Shown: positions 1-8,964, numbered from the stretch's first letter. The stretch is 64,000 bases of DNA from Curtobacterium sp. VKM Ac-1395 (GCF_015350975.1 NZ_JADKRX010000003.1:124001-188000); one strand, 5' to 3'. The notes: generated by a model from the sequence alone, not told the origin. Translations and numbers: made by a program.

Positions 1-28
1 TGGTTCCCGTTACTGTTAACCTCCACAG

Positions 29-658
29 GTGCCGCCCCAGCCCGTCCGCCTCCGTTCCGTGACCGTCCGCCGCGGCCAGCGCACCGTGCTCCACCGCACC
101 GACGCCGTCTTCGAACCCGGCTCCGTCACCGTCGTCGCCGGCGCGAACGGCTCCGGCAAGTCCACACTCCTCGAGGCCGTCGCCGGCACCCTCCCCACGA
201 CCGAGGGCAGCGTCACCGGAGCAGGACCACGCCGGGTCGCCCACGTCGCCCAGTCGGTCTCGACCCCCGGGCCACCCCTCACCGTGCACGCCGCCGTCGC
301 CATGGGCCGGTGGGGCGCCCTCCCCTGGTGGCGTCCCCTCCGCGCCGCCGACCGCGCACTCGTCGACGACCAGCTCCAGCGCCTCGACCTCCTCGACCTC
401 GCCACCCGCCCCCTCGCCGAGCTCTCGGGCGGCCAACGCCAGCGCACCCTCGTCGCGATGGGCCTCGCCCAGCGCGCCCCCGTGCTCCTCGTCGACGAGC
501 CCACCGCCGGCGTCGACGCCCACTCGCTCCACCTGGTGCTCGCTGCGCTCGCCGCCGAGGCCGCCCGCGGCGCCGTCGTCGTGCACGCGGCGCACGACCC
601 CGGGGCGCTCGCCGCAGCCGACCGCGTGCTCACCCTGCGCGACGGCGCCCTGCGCTGA
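29..658 (+). CDS. Metal-type ABC transporter ATP-binding protein (AztA-like)
   Basis: This 209-residue protein is the ATPase subunit of an ABC importer acting at the inner face of the membrane. It has a Walker A motif (GANGSGKST, about residues 38-46), an LSGGQRQR signature and a Walker B motif (VLLVDEPTAG). Its short length and overall look resemble zinc/manganese-type ATPases such as AztA, but the substrate is an inference because the permease and binding protein are not in the window. The start is GTG at 29. It may be the last gene of its unit: a 229-bp gap with a palindromic terminator-like repeat follows it. Confidence 0.8.
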   Translation: MPPQPVRLRSVTVRRGQRTVLHRTDAVFEPGSVTVVAGANGSGKSTLLEAVAGTLPTTEGSVTGAGPRRVAHVAQSVSTPGPPLTVHAAVAMGRWGALPWWRPLRAADRALVDDQLQRLDLLDLATRPLAELSGGQRQRTLVAMGLAQRAPVLLVDEPTAGVDAHSLHLVLAALAAEAARGAVVVHAAHDPGALAAADRVLTLRDGALR

Positions 659-734
659 CGCACCGCCCGCGCCGAGGGAGCAGGAATGGTCGCCTCCGCC
701 GGGGCGACCCGACGATTCGTGCGCACCGGATGGC

Positions 735-776
735 GGACGGGAGGGTCGTGGCGGGGCCGCCACGAGCCTCCAGTCC
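735..776. terminator. Palindromic terminator-like repeat, copy 1
   Basis: Two 20-nt arms (735-754 and 757-776) pair with two mismatches around a 2-nt loop. The arms match the dispersed family seen eight more times in the window. It lies 77 nt after the stop of the ABC ATPase gene and upstream of the DUF4397 gene. There is no T-run, so rho-independent termination is inferred from position and structure. Confidence 0.6.
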
Positions 777-887
777 GGCAGTTCCCGGGTGGGTGCATCC
801 GGACGGGCCCTCCGGACGGTAGTGGAGGTGAGCGTCGATGACGACGCCCACCCGACCCGGCCCAGAGGGCCGACCTGGAGGCACACC

Positions 888-1730
888 ATGCGCAAGAACC
901 TCGTGACCGGCATCGGCGCCGGCGCACTGCTCGCGGCGTTCGCGATCGCGGTCCCCGCGACCGCGGCGACCGCAGCACCCGGCGACGCCACGCTGAGCGT
1001 CCTGCACGCCGTCCCCGACACCACGGTCGACGTCTGGCTCGACGGCGCCCGGGCGATCGACGACTTCACGCCCGGCACGATGGCCGGACCGATGTCCGTC
1101 GCCGCCGGGGCGCACACGCTCGCGATCACGGCGAGTGACGCGACCGACGACTCGAAGCCCATCATCGGCCCGGCCGACGTGTCGTTCGCCGCCGGCAGCA
1201 ACTCGACCGCGGTGGCGCACCTGAAGGCCGACGGCACCCCGACGGCGACCGTCTTCAGGAACGACACCTCCGCGGTCCCCGCCGGGCAGGGTCGTCTCGT
1301 CGTGCGGCACGTCGCAGCCGCACCCGCGGTCGACGTCCTCGCGGGCGGGAAGGCCGTCGTGTCGAACCTGTCGAACCCGGACGAGCAGGCGCTCGTGCTC
1401 CCGGCCGGCACCGTGTCCGCCACGGTCGCGGCGACCGGGACGACCGCTCCGGTGATCGGCCCGGCCGACGTCGCCGTCGCCGCGGGTGCCGACACCATCG
1501 TGTACGCGTGGGGCAGCCTGGAGGACGACAACCTGATGCTCGCCACGCAGACGATCAGCGACCTCGGCGGTGACCCGAACGGCGTGCCGGCCGGGAACGC
1601 CGGACTCGTCGCGACGAACGGCACGGAGACCACCCCGCTCGTGATCGGCGGCAGCGCCGTCGTCCTCGCCGGGCTGGCGCTCCTGGTCCTCCGACGTCGC
1701 GTGAGCGCCGTCCGAGCCGCACGGCGCTGA
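888..1730 (+). CDS. Secreted/surface DUF4397 domain protein
   Basis: The protein has 280 residues. It starts with a Sec signal peptide (MRKN, then a hydrophobic stretch ending near TAATAAPG), followed by two related beta-rich segments of the DUF4397 type, each with an IIGPADV/VIGPADV-like phrase. It ends with a hydrophobic helix and an RRR-rich tail, the layout of a wall- or membrane-anchored protein. No LPxTG motif is visible before the tail. I chose ATG 888 because a GGAGG site precedes it; the open frame extends upstream to 789 without a good start. It lies 2 nt before the class F sortase gene, so the two are probably co-transcribed and functionally linked. The function of DUF4397 proteins is unknown. 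Confidence 0.8.
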   Translation: MRKNLVTGIGAGALLAAFAIAVPATAATAAPGDATLSVLHAVPDTTVDVWLDGARAIDDFTPGTMAGPMSVAAGAHTLAITASDATDDSKPIIGPADVSFAAGSNSTAVAHLKADGTPTATVFRNDTSAVPAGQGRLVVRHVAAAPAVDVLAGGKAVVSNLSNPDEQALVLPAGTVSATVAATGTTAPVIGPADVAVAAGADTIVYAWGSLEDDNLMLATQTISDLGGDPNGVPAGNAGLVATNGTETTPLVIGGSAVVLAGLALLVLRRRVSAVRAARR

Positions 1731-1732
1731 CC

Positions 1733-2407
1733 GTGCACCACCGGGTCGGGGCGGCGACGGCGGTCCCCCTCGCCGCCGCCGTCGCCCTGGCCTGCCTGAC
1801 CGGGTGCTCGTCGGCGGACCGTGTCCCCGGCGGGCGCTCGCTCTCGGGGGACGGTGCGTGGTCGTCAGCGGCCGCCGCGCCGACACCGGCACCGGCACCG
1901 TCGGCGTTCTCCACCGCCGTGCCCCTGCGCGACGCGGCGCTCCCCGACGAGGTGCCGGTCGTGGTCGCCCCCGTGCGCGTCGCCGTCCCGGCCCTCGGCA
2001 TCGACCAGGCCGTCCAGCCCGAGGGCGTCGACCCCACCGGCGCGATGGCACTCCCCGCGGACCCGGCAGTTGCCGGCTGGTGGCGGTTCGGCTCGACCCC
2101 GTCCTCCGCGGCCGGCTCCACCGTCCTCGCCGCGCACGTGGACGCGGTCGGGTACGGCATCGGCCCGTTCGCGCACCTGGTCGACGTACCCGTCGGCACG
2201 CAGGTCACCGTCACCAGCGAGGACGGCACCGCGACGCGGTACGCCGTCGCGACGGTCGACCTGCTCGCGAAGACCGGCGTCCCCTGGGCGAGCGTGTTCG
2301 ACCACGACGGACCTCGGCGTCTCGTGCTCGTCACCTGCGGCGGCACGTTCGACACCACCACGCACCACTACCGCAGCAACCTCGTCGTCACCGCGACACC
2401 GCTGTGA
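1733..2407 (+). CDS. Class F sortase, lipoprotein-like
   Basis: This is a 224-residue class F sortase, a cysteine transpeptidase/hydrolase acting on surface proteins outside the membrane. The catalytic set is visible: His135 (LAAHVDA), Cys202 (LVTCGG) and Arg214 (YRSNL). The N terminus is a hydrophobic signal followed by a lipobox, Leu-Thr-Gly-Cys with Cys25, so the enzyme may be lipid-anchored rather than held by a transmembrane helix; that is an inference. A proline/alanine linker follows. The start is GTG 1733, 2 nt after the DUF4397 stop, which makes that protein a candidate partner although it has no obvious LPxTG signal. Confidence 0.85.
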   Translation: MHHRVGAATAVPLAAAVALACLTGCSSADRVPGGRSLSGDGAWSSAAAAPTPAPAPSAFSTAVPLRDAALPDEVPVVVAPVRVAVPALGIDQAVQPEGVDPTGAMALPADPAVAGWWRFGSTPSSAAGSTVLAAHVDAVGYGIGPFAHLVDVPVGTQVTVTSEDGTATRYAVATVDLLAKTGVPWASVFDHDGPRRLVLVTCGGTFDTTTHHYRSNLVVTATPL

Positions 2408-2496
2408 CCGATCCCCGACTCCCCACCGCCACCCGGCCCCGCGCCCTACGATCAGGGCAGGGGTCCCGAGCGGCCCCCGGAAGGCACCACGACGAC

Positions 2497-3045
2497 GTGA
2501 CGACCAACCAGCCCGACGAGCGCGACCTCGCCGACGCCTTCGGCAGCGGTGACGAGCGCGTCCTCCGGGCGGTCTACGAGCGCTGGTCGTCCCTCGTGTA
2601 CACGCTCGCGCTGCGTTCGCTGACCGACGCCGCGGCCGCCGAGGACGTCACCCAGCAGGTCTTCGTCCGGGCCTGGCGTGGACGGCACACCTACCACCCC
2701 GACACGGCTCCGCTCGGCGCGTGGCTCGTCGGCATCACCCGGAACTGCGTCGCCGACGCCCTGGCCGAACGGGCACGGCACGAGCGGGTCGCGCACGCCG
2801 TCGCCGACGAGGAACGGACCACTCCCGCCGAGGACCCGCACGACGGGATGGCGGAACGCGTGCTCGTCGCCGGGGAGCTCGACCGGCTCGAGGAGGTGCC
2901 GCGCACGGTGATGCGACTGGCGTTCTTCGAGGAACTGAGCCACCGTGAGATCGCGGAACGGCTCGGGCTGCCGCTCGGCACCGTGAAGAGCCACATCCGT
3001 CGAAGTCTGGCTCGGCTCCGAACACGTCTGGAGGTGATCGAATGA
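2497..3045 (+). CDS. ECF RNA polymerase sigma factor, SigK-type
   Basis: The 182-residue protein has sigma region 2 (about residues 25-90, with an AAEDVTQQVFVRAW-type segment) and region 4 (about 125-180, with the helix-turn-helix LSHREIAERLGLPLGTVKSHI). It recruits RNA polymerase to a small regulon. The start is GTG 2497 with GGAAGG 12 nt upstream; a TACGAT -10 box lies at 2448-2453. The next gene, a zinc-finger anti-sigma factor, overlaps by ATGA, the usual co-translated pair. The pair resembles SigK/RskA of mycobacteria, whose targets are surface proteins, which fits the DUF4397/sortase genes just upstream. Confidence 0.88.
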   Translation: MTTNQPDERDLADAFGSGDERVLRAVYERWSSLVYTLALRSLTDAAAAEDVTQQVFVRAWRGRHTYHPDTAPLGAWLVGITRNCVADALAERARHERVAHAVADEERTTPAEDPHDGMAERVLVAGELDRLEEVPRTVMRLAFFEELSHREIAERLGLPLGTVKSHIRRSLARLRTRLEVIE

Positions 3046-3812
3046 ACCACATCGACGAGGAGTCCCTCGCGTTGCTCGCCATCGGCGACGACGCGCCCTC
3101 CGGTGCGGCCGCCGAGCACCTCGCCGCGTGCCCGGCGTGCCGCGCCGAGCTGGAGGACCTGCGGCACGTGGTGACCGTGGCGAAGTCGTCGCAGAGCGTC
3201 GAGCTCCAGCAGCCGTCCGCGCGCGTGTGGGACCGGATCGCGACGGACCTCGGGTTCGACGACCGGTCAGCCGCGCCGGCAGCGGCACCCGCGCCTGCGC
3301 CTGCTCCTGCTCCTGCTGCTGCCGAGCACGTCGCTCCGCTCCGTCGGTCCCGGGTTCGTCGTCGCACGGCGCTGCTCCTCACCGCCGCCGCTGCCGTCGT
3401 GGGCCTCGTGCTCGGCCTCGGCGGTGGCTGGTACCTGTTCGCCGGCGGCCCGGGCCGCTCCGACACGGTGGTGTCCCGCACGGCGCTCGACCCGCTGCCC
3501 GGCTGGTCCGGTGCCCGCGGGTCCGCCGAGCTCGAGCGGGACGGGGACGGACGCCTCAGCCTGGTCGTCGACCTCGACCACCGGGCCCGTGACGGCGCAG
3601 CGCCCCTCCGCGAGGTCTGGATGATGCGCTCCGACCTCAGCGGGCTCGTCAGCGTCGGGTTCCTCGACGGTGACACAGGCCGGTTCGTGGTGCCCGCGGG
3701 CGTCGATCCGACGCGGTACCCCGTGGTGGACGTCTCCGCCGAGTCGAACGACGGCGACCCCGCGCACTCGGGCAACTCCGTCGTGCGCGGCACGCTCCAC
3801 ACGCGGGCCTGA
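3042..3812 (+). CDS. Membrane anti-sigma factor, RskA-like
   Basis: This 256-residue protein holds the upstream sigma factor at the membrane. The cytoplasmic N-terminal domain has an H-x3-C-x2-C zinc motif (His26, Cys30, Cys33). An Ala-Pro repeat linker (about residues 80-95) and a basic patch lead to one transmembrane helix (about 109-132). The extracytoplasmic C-terminal domain resembles the RskA family (PLREVWMM, then a VVPAGVDPTRYPVVDVSAE-type segment). Release of such factors usually needs regulated proteolysis; no protease gene is next to it. Its ATG overlaps the sigma stop codon. Confidence 0.87.
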   Translation: MNHIDEESLALLAIGDDAPSGAAAEHLAACPACRAELEDLRHVVTVAKSSQSVELQQPSARVWDRIATDLGFDDRSAAPAAAPAPAPAPAPAAAEHVAPLRRSRVRRRTALLLTAAAAVVGLVLGLGGGWYLFAGGPGRSDTVVSRTALDPLPGWSGARGSAELERDGDGRLSLVVDLDHRARDGAAPLREVWMMRSDLSGLVSVGFLDGDTGRFVVPAGVDPTRYPVVDVSAESNDGDPAHSGNSVVRGTLHTRA

Positions 3813-3945
3813 CGCCGCAGCCCACCCGCAGGTCCACGCAAGGGGGGACGGGCCGTGACCCGACCGGGCGGACCGACCCGGTCCTCCCGGCCGTTGCCCA
3901 GGCCGACCACAGCACCAGCGCAGGTCGGGAGCGCTCCATCGAGAG

Positions 3946-5073
3946 ATGGCCAGATCCCTGCTGACCGTCCCCCTGTCCCTCACCGTCGTCGCGGCCGCAC
4001 TCGCCTGGATCGTGCTCGGTCCGGCCGCCGCGCTCGCGTTCGTGGCGCTCGCGCTGCTCGAGATCGCGATGGCGGCCGACTCCTCCGTGCCGATGGCCGG
4101 CATCGCCGGGCGCCTGCACTCCCCCGCCAGACGGCTGTTCCTGTCGCTCGGGATCGTCGCCGGCGTCCTCGCGATGCGGCTCATGCTGCCGCCCGTCGCG
4201 GTGGTCGTGGGCTCCGCCGAGGACCCGACCGCCACCGTCGGCGAGGCCGTCTTCGCCCCCGGCGCGTTCGCCGCCCACCTGCAGGAGGTCCGGCCCGCCC
4301 TCGCCGCCTTCGGCGCCGCGTTCATCTGGCTTGTGTTCGCGGAGTACCTGTTCAACACGGACCGTGCGTCGCGTCGGTCCTGGCTCGGCCGCCTGGAGGC
4401 CCGACTCGCCGCCGTCGCGCGCCCTCGCGTCTGGTCGCTGGTCACCGCCACCGCCGGGGTCGCGCTGACGAGCGTCCTGGTCGCCTCCGCCGCCGCGTGG
4501 GAGCCGTCCGAGGTCGTGCCGGTGGTCGTCGGCGGCCTGCTCGGCATCGGCGCGTACCTCGGGTCGAAGCGGCTCGCACGGTGGGCGTTGCACGGGGGTG
4601 CGGCTGCCGGCGCTGACACCGGCTCGGTCGGGACGGGTCGCGGTGCCTGGCGAATCCACGTGTACGCGTCGACCGTGGTGTTCGAGCGCGGGCTGGTCGT
4701 GTTCATGCTGTTCGAGATCCTCGACGGCGTGTACTCGCTGTCAGGGTCCGGCGTGCTCGGCGCGGACGGGCTCAGCGCGCTCGAGCAGGCCGGGGTCGGT
4801 GCTGCGGCGATCGGTGTCGGTGCGCTGTTCCTGGCGCGGTTGACCTCGCGCCTGGACCAGGCCGCGGGACTGAAGCGGCTGCGCTACCTCAAGGCCGGTG
4901 CGGCGTACGTGCTCGGGGTGCTGGCGGTGCTCCTGTGGACGAGCCTGCTCGTGCCGATCCCGGGCGTGCTCGTCGGGTGGTTCGGCACGGTCGTGATCGG
5001 CCTGGCGCTGGCGTCGTCCCTGCCGTGGCGGGCGTGGGTGCGGCGCGCGGGGCTCCGTCCGGTGCGGGGCTGA
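3946..5073 (+). CDS. DUF475 / TerC-superfamily integral membrane protein
   Basis: The 375-residue protein has about nine hydrophobic helices and the paired acidic motifs of the DUF475/TerC group (ALLEIAMAADSS near residue 40, FEILDGVYSLSG near residue 265). TerC-related proteins are linked to metal handling and tellurite resistance, but DUF475 members have no settled activity, so I do not assign a substrate. ATG 3946 is the first good start. It stands 133 nt after the anti-sigma gene and is convergent with the Na+/H+ antiporter gene (30-nt gap). Confidence 0.78.
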   Translation: MARSLLTVPLSLTVVAAALAWIVLGPAAALAFVALALLEIAMAADSSVPMAGIAGRLHSPARRLFLSLGIVAGVLAMRLMLPPVAVVVGSAEDPTATVGEAVFAPGAFAAHLQEVRPALAAFGAAFIWLVFAEYLFNTDRASRRSWLGRLEARLAAVARPRVWSLVTATAGVALTSVLVASAAAWEPSEVVPVVVGGLLGIGAYLGSKRLARWALHGGAAAGADTGSVGTGRGAWRIHVYASTVVFERGLVVFMLFEILDGVYSLSGSGVLGADGLSALEQAGVGAAAIGVGALFLARLTSRLDQAAGLKRLRYLKAGAAYVLGVLAVLLWTSLLVPIPGVLVGWFGTVVIGLALASSLPWRAWVRRAGLRPVRG

Positions 5074-5103
5074 GGCGGGCGCGCCCGGTCGCCTCGGTCG
5101 TGC

Positions 5104-6702
5104 CTACTCCCGCTCGCCCTGCCGGAGCAGCCGGGTCTCCTCGGCGTCGTACTCCGCGCGCACCTGGCGCAGCACGAGGTCGTCGATCTCGCCGTCGTCG
5201 CGCATCTTGATCACCTTCGCCGACTTCAGCCGGACGAGCGCGAGTTCGAGCTCCACCGCTGCGCCCCGCTGCTGCAGGAGCGGGTGGTCGTCGTCGTCGC
5301 TCTGCTCGGCGCGCACGAGGGCGAGGTGGCCCTCGTACTCGTCCTGGATGCGCTGCACGACCTCGGCGTCGGCGCCCGACCGCTTGGCCAGGCGGGGCAG
5401 GGCGTCGAGCGCTTCCTCGATCGCCAGGCGCTCGGCCCGGCGGCGTTCCTCGACCACCTCGCCGCTGCCGTCGAAGTCCGCCCACCGGACCACCGCGGGC
5501 AGCACGAGCGACTGCGCGACGATCGTCACGACGACGACACCGGCGACCACGAAGACGATGAGGTCACGCTCGGGGAACGCGCCGCCGCCCTCGACCATGC
5601 GCGGCACGGCGACCGCTGCTGCGAGCGAGACAGCGCCGCGGAAGCCCGTGAAGCCGCTCACCACGCGGTCGCGGTGCCCTTCGCGCGGACTGCCGCCGGT
5701 GCGCAGGGTCACGAGTCGGATGGTGCCCCACGACAGGTTGAGGAACGCGAAGCGGAGCACGACGACCGCGAGCGACACCAGCCCGATCATGCCGAGGCCG
5801 ACCAGGAGCTCGCGGGCCTCGAGTTCCCGGATGGCGATCGTGGCCTCGATCCCGACGAGCACGAACAGGGCGCCGTTGAGCAGGAACGTGGCGAACGACC
5901 AGAACGAGCGCACCTGCTGTCGGGTCTCCGCGCGGTCCAGCTTCGGGGCGACCTGGCTGACGACGAGCCCGGCCACGACGACCGCGAGCACGCCGGAGGC
6001 CCCGATCGCCTCGGCCGCGAGGAAGGCGACGAACGGCACGAGCAGCGTCAGCATGTTCTCGAGGATCACCGCCGACACCCGGCGCAGCACCAGCATCCCG
6101 AGCCAGGACACCAGCAGCCCCGCCGCGATGCCCCCGACGTAGGAGAGCAGCAGCATGCCGGAGACGTTCCAGACCGTGAGTGTCTGCTCCCCCGCGGTCA
6201 CCGCGACCGCGATGCCGTAGATCACGAGCGTCGTGCCGTCGTTCACCAGGCTCTCCGCGCGGAGCACCGTGGTGTTCCGCCGCGGCAACGACCGCGTCAA
6301 CGCACCGACGGCGGTGGCGTCGGTCGGGGCGACGGCAGCGCCGAGCACCCATGCCGGTCCCCACGGCATCCCGAGCAGGTTCAGCAGCGTGGCGACCCCG
6401 CCGGCCGTCAGCACGACGAGCAGCGTGCCCATGAGCAGGATGCCGCGGAAGTTCGCGCGGATCTCCCGCAGCGAGATCGTCAGGCTCTCCCAGTACAACA
6501 GCGTGGGCAGGAACAGCAGCAGGACCGCGTCGGCCGGCAGCTCCAGCTTCCCGAAGACGGGGATGAACGCGATGCCGGCGCCGAAGGCGAGCAGCAGGAC
6601 GGGTGGTGCGATCCGCAGGCGTCCGGAGACCGCCGTGGCGACGGCGATCGCCGTGGCGAGCACGACGACGAGTTCGGGTGCGATGAGTTCCATGGGTGTC
6701 AC
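5104..6702 (-). CDS. CPA1-family Na+/H+ antiporter
   Basis: The 532-residue protein exchanges Na+ for H+ across the membrane for pH and salt balance. About twelve hydrophobic helices fill residues 1-400, with the exchanger motifs A-P-T-D-A (Asp128) and E-S-L-V-N-D (residues 150-155) that carry the ion-binding acids. A 110-residue hydrophilic, Arg/Glu-rich tail follows and is probably cytoplasmic and regulatory. The frame opens at GTG 6702; ATG 6693 is an equally possible start, and neither has a strong ribosome site. It is a single gene, convergent with DUF475 and divergent from the MFS gene. Confidence 0.87.
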   Translation of the reverse strand: MTPMELIAPELVVVLATAIAVATAVSGRLRIAPPVLLLAFGAGIAFIPVFGKLELPADAVLLLFLPTLLYWESLTISLREIRANFRGILLMGTLLVVLTAGGVATLLNLLGMPWGPAWVLGAAVAPTDATAVGALTRSLPRRNTTVLRAESLVNDGTTLVIYGIAVAVTAGEQTLTVWNVSGMLLLSYVGGIAAGLLVSWLGMLVLRRVSAVILENMLTLLVPFVAFLAAEAIGASGVLAVVVAGLVVSQVAPKLDRAETRQQVRSFWSFATFLLNGALFVLVGIEATIAIRELEARELLVGLGMIGLVSLAVVVLRFAFLNLSWGTIRLVTLRTGGSPREGHRDRVVSGFTGFRGAVSLAAAVAVPRMVEGGGAFPERDLIVFVVAGVVVVTIVAQSLVLPAVVRWADFDGSGEVVEERRRAERLAIEEALDALPRLAKRSGADAEVVQRIQDEYEGHLALVRAEQSDDDDHPLLQQRGAAVELELALVRLKSAKVIKMRDDGEIDDLVLRQVRAEYDAEETRLLRQGERE

Positions 6703-6828
6703 AGCCTGACATGGCGTCGATGTGGGCGGTGCCGGGAAGTGCGCACCTGTGGAGAGTCAGCGCGACGAGGTGCCCTGTGCATTCCGCACCCGGGCACGCG
6801 CACCGCACCGACCTGCCAGAGTGGAGAC

Positions 6829-8088
6829 GTGGGAACCGCAACGGCGCCGCTGCCGACCCGACGTCACCGCGTGGCACTCTTCGCCACGTCCACCATGACC
6901 GGGTTCGGGATCGCGTCCTGGATCACCCGCACGCCGGCCGTCCGCGACGACCTCGGCGCCTCGCTCGAGGCGATGGGCCTCGTCCTCTTCGGCCTCTCCG
7001 TCGGCTCGATGATCGGCATCCTCGGCGCCGGCGCGCTCATCCGCCGCGTCGGGACCCGACCGCTCGTGCTGCTCGGCGGCGCACTGCCCGTGATCGGAGT
7101 CCTGCTGGTCGGGCTCACGGCCCCGGCGCAGCTGCCCGCCGGGGTCTGGATCGGCCTGTTCCTCGTCGGGTTCGGGGCCGGGGTCGCCGAGATCGGCCTG
7201 AACGTCGAGGCGGCTGCCGTCGAACGGGTCATCGAGCGTCCGGTCGTGCCGGTCCTGCACGCCTGCTTCAGCCTCGGCACCGTCGCCGGCGGACTCGTCG
7301 GCATCGCCATGACCGCGGCTCGGGTGCCCGTGGTGGTGCACCTGCCCGTGGCCGCCGTCGTGATGGCCGCGCTCGCCCTCGTCGCCGCGCTGAACCTCCG
7401 CCCGATGCCCCGTCCCGACCCGGACGCGGCTGCGGCTGTGGCTGCGGCTGCGGCTGCCGACCTCGACACGGCCGCCGAGCCCGGCATCCCCGGTGCCGCG
7501 GCGCGCACCGCCCGCCGACGCTCCGTCATCACCGTGCAACTCCTGCTCATCGCCGTCATCACCCTCGCGATGGCCTTCGCCGAGGGTGCCGCGAGCGACT
7601 GGCTCCCCCTGCTCATGACGAGCGACCACGACGCCCCCGAGGTCCTCGGCTCCCTCGTCTTCACCGGCTTCTCCGTCGCGATGCTCATCGGCCGCTCCGC
7701 CGGGACGCCCCTCGTCACCCGGTTCGGTCGGGCGACGGTCATCCGCACGTGCGCGGTCGTCGGCGCCGTCGGCGTGGTGGCCGTCGTGCTGTCGCCGTCA
7801 CCGGTCGTGACCGCCGCGGCCGCCGCCGTCTGGGGGCTCGGCATCGCGCTCGGGTTCCCGCTCGCCGTGTCGGCCGCCGGCGACCACCCCACCGACGGTG
7901 ACCGCCGGGTGTCCGTCGTCGCGACCGCCGGCTACGTCGCGTTCCTGGTCGGCCCGCCCGCCCTCGGTTTCCTCGGTGAGCACCTCGGCCTGCGGGTCGC
8001 GATGCTCGTCCCGCTGGCGCTCCTCGTGGTCGCCGTCGTCATCGCGTCGGCGGCCGGACGGCAGACACCGACACCCCGCACCGCCTGA
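6829..8088 (+). CDS. MFS transporter
   Basis: This is a 419-residue major facilitator with twelve predicted helices and a central Ala/Asp-rich loop (about residues 195-225) containing a run of alanines. An MFS helix 2-3 loop is visible (IRRVGTRP). It resembles actinobacterial exporters of the FucP/YbjJ-like type, but the substrate cannot be told. GTG 6829 is chosen because coding character begins there; CAGAGT ends 6 nt before it, compatible with a leaderless transcript. A perfect 50-bp palindrome (8123-8172) follows the gene. Confidence 0.82.
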   Translation: MGTATAPLPTRRHRVALFATSTMTGFGIASWITRTPAVRDDLGASLEAMGLVLFGLSVGSMIGILGAGALIRRVGTRPLVLLGGALPVIGVLLVGLTAPAQLPAGVWIGLFLVGFGAGVAEIGLNVEAAAVERVIERPVVPVLHACFSLGTVAGGLVGIAMTAARVPVVVHLPVAAVVMAALALVAALNLRPMPRPDPDAAAAVAAAAAADLDTAAEPGIPGAAARTARRRSVITVQLLLIAVITLAMAFAEGAASDWLPLLMTSDHDAPEVLGSLVFTGFSVAMLIGRSAGTPLVTRFGRATVIRTCAVVGAVGVVAVVLSPSPVVTAAAAAVWGLGIALGFPLAVSAAGDHPTDGDRRVSVVATAGYVAFLVGPPALGFLGEHLGLRVAMLVPLALLVVAVVIASAAGRQTPTPRTA

Positions 8089-8122
8089 CACGTCGACGTC
8101 TCGCCGCTGCGACGCGGCAGCG

Positions 8123-8172
8123 CCACGGACTGGAGGCCCGGTGCCAGCTGGCACCGGGCCTCCAGTCCGTGG
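8123..8172. terminator. Palindromic terminator-like repeat, copy 2 (perfect 50 bp)
   Basis: The palindrome is perfect, with its centre between 8147 and 8148; the half-site core is GGACTGGAGGCCCGGTGCC. It sits 34 nt after the MFS stop and directly abuts the stop codon of the minus-strand gene at 8173, so it is placed to end transcription from both sides. No T-run is present. Confidence 0.75.
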
Positions 8173-8424
8173 TCAGGGAGTGTGCGCCGGGGGCGACCTC
8201 GCCCACCAGCCGATCCACGAGCGGATCTCCCGCAGCGGGCGGTGCGCCCGCCGGACCAGCCACTGGGGCCGGCCGTCGACCGGACATCTCCGGTCGGGCG
8301 GGACCGCCGTGGTCGTCGTCAGGACCAGCCCGCGGACGACGTCCGCGAACAGCGCGTCGACGATCACCATTTCCGCGTCGTGGACCGCTGCGTCCGGCGT
8401 CTCCACCGAGGCGACGAGTTCCAC
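8173..8424 (-). CDS. Small conserved-looking protein of unknown function
   Basis: This 83-residue frame has a hydrophobic-alternating first half (MELVASVETPD, then VIVDALFADVV) and a basic Trp-rich end (RSWIGWWARSPP). I do not recognise a family. The start is GTG 8424, 20 nt after the Hsp20 stop on the same strand, so it is probably read through from hsp20. The frame stays open upstream and reads RHTDGTA before the GTG; translation from a CTG at 8446-8448 overlapping the Hsp20 stop is possible. Codon use fits coding DNA better than the competing frames. Confidence 0.5.
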   Translation of the reverse strand: MELVASVETPDAAVHDAEMVIVDALFADVVRGLVLTTTTAVPPDRRCPVDGRPQWLVRRAHRPLREIRSWIGWWARSPPAHTP

Positions 8425-8444
8425 CGCAGTGCCGTCCGTGTGCC

Positions 8445-8873
8445 TCAGCCGGCGATTGCCTGCTGGTCGGTGGGGGCGCCGCTCGAGATCGCGATCTTCC
8501 GGGGCTTGGCCTTCGGCGTGACCGGGATGACGAGGGAGAGCACACCGTTGTCGTAGTGCGCGGAGATGGCATCGGAGTCGACGCCCTCGCCGAGGCTGAA
8601 CTGCCGCAGGTACGAGCCGTGCGGACGCTCCTGCAGCAGCCAGCCGCTGCCGGACCGCTCCGGGGCGCTGCGCTCAGCGCGGATCGTGAGGAGCTGCCCG
8701 TCCACGTTGACGTCGACCGAACCGGGGTCGATGCCGGGCAGGTCGGCGTTGAGGACGTACTGGTCGCCGTCGCGGTGCAGGTCGACGGGCATCGGCTTGA
8801 GGCTCTGACGGCCGCCGAGCAGCGCCCCGGTGAGACGGTCCAGTTCGGTGAAAGGATCGAACGTCATGGTCAT
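8445..8873 (-). CDS. Hsp20/alpha-crystallin small heat shock protein
   Basis: The 142-residue chaperone binds unfolding proteins without ATP. The alpha-crystallin domain runs from about residue 35 to 130, with typical phrases (VLNADLPGIDPGSVDV, then NGVLSLVIPV) and the short C-terminal I-x-I-type segment KIAIS. ATG 8873 is set by a strong AAGGGGA site 8 nt upstream; a longer frame runs back into a decayed gene. A TACGAT -10 box lies about 64 nt upstream. I see neither a CIRCE nor a HAIR operator, so its heat-shock control is unclear. Confidence 0.9.
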   Translation of the reverse strand: MTMTFDPFTELDRLTGALLGGRQSLKPMPVDLHRDGDQYVLNADLPGIDPGSVDVNVDGQLLTIRAERSAPERSGSGWLLQERPHGSYLRQFSLGEGVDSDAISAHYDNGVLSLVIPVTPKAKPRKIAISSGAPTDQQAIAG

Positions 8874-8964
8874 GAGGGAGTCCCCTTTCGGTGTCGTGGT
8901 GTCGTGGTGTCCGGCCTGGACGCCGGATCTGCCGTTATCGTAGGACTGCTCCGGACCGTGTTCC

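Noticed and set aside
1-28. A possible Zur operator before the metal-type ATPase (GTTACTGTTAAC)
   Set aside because: Only a short partial palindrome is visible, the region is cut by the window edge and it does not match a Zur consensus well enough.
8889-8914. Short direct repeats of GTGTCGTG upstream of hsp20
   Set aside because: Too short and not matching CIRCE or HAIR operators; no regulator is implied.
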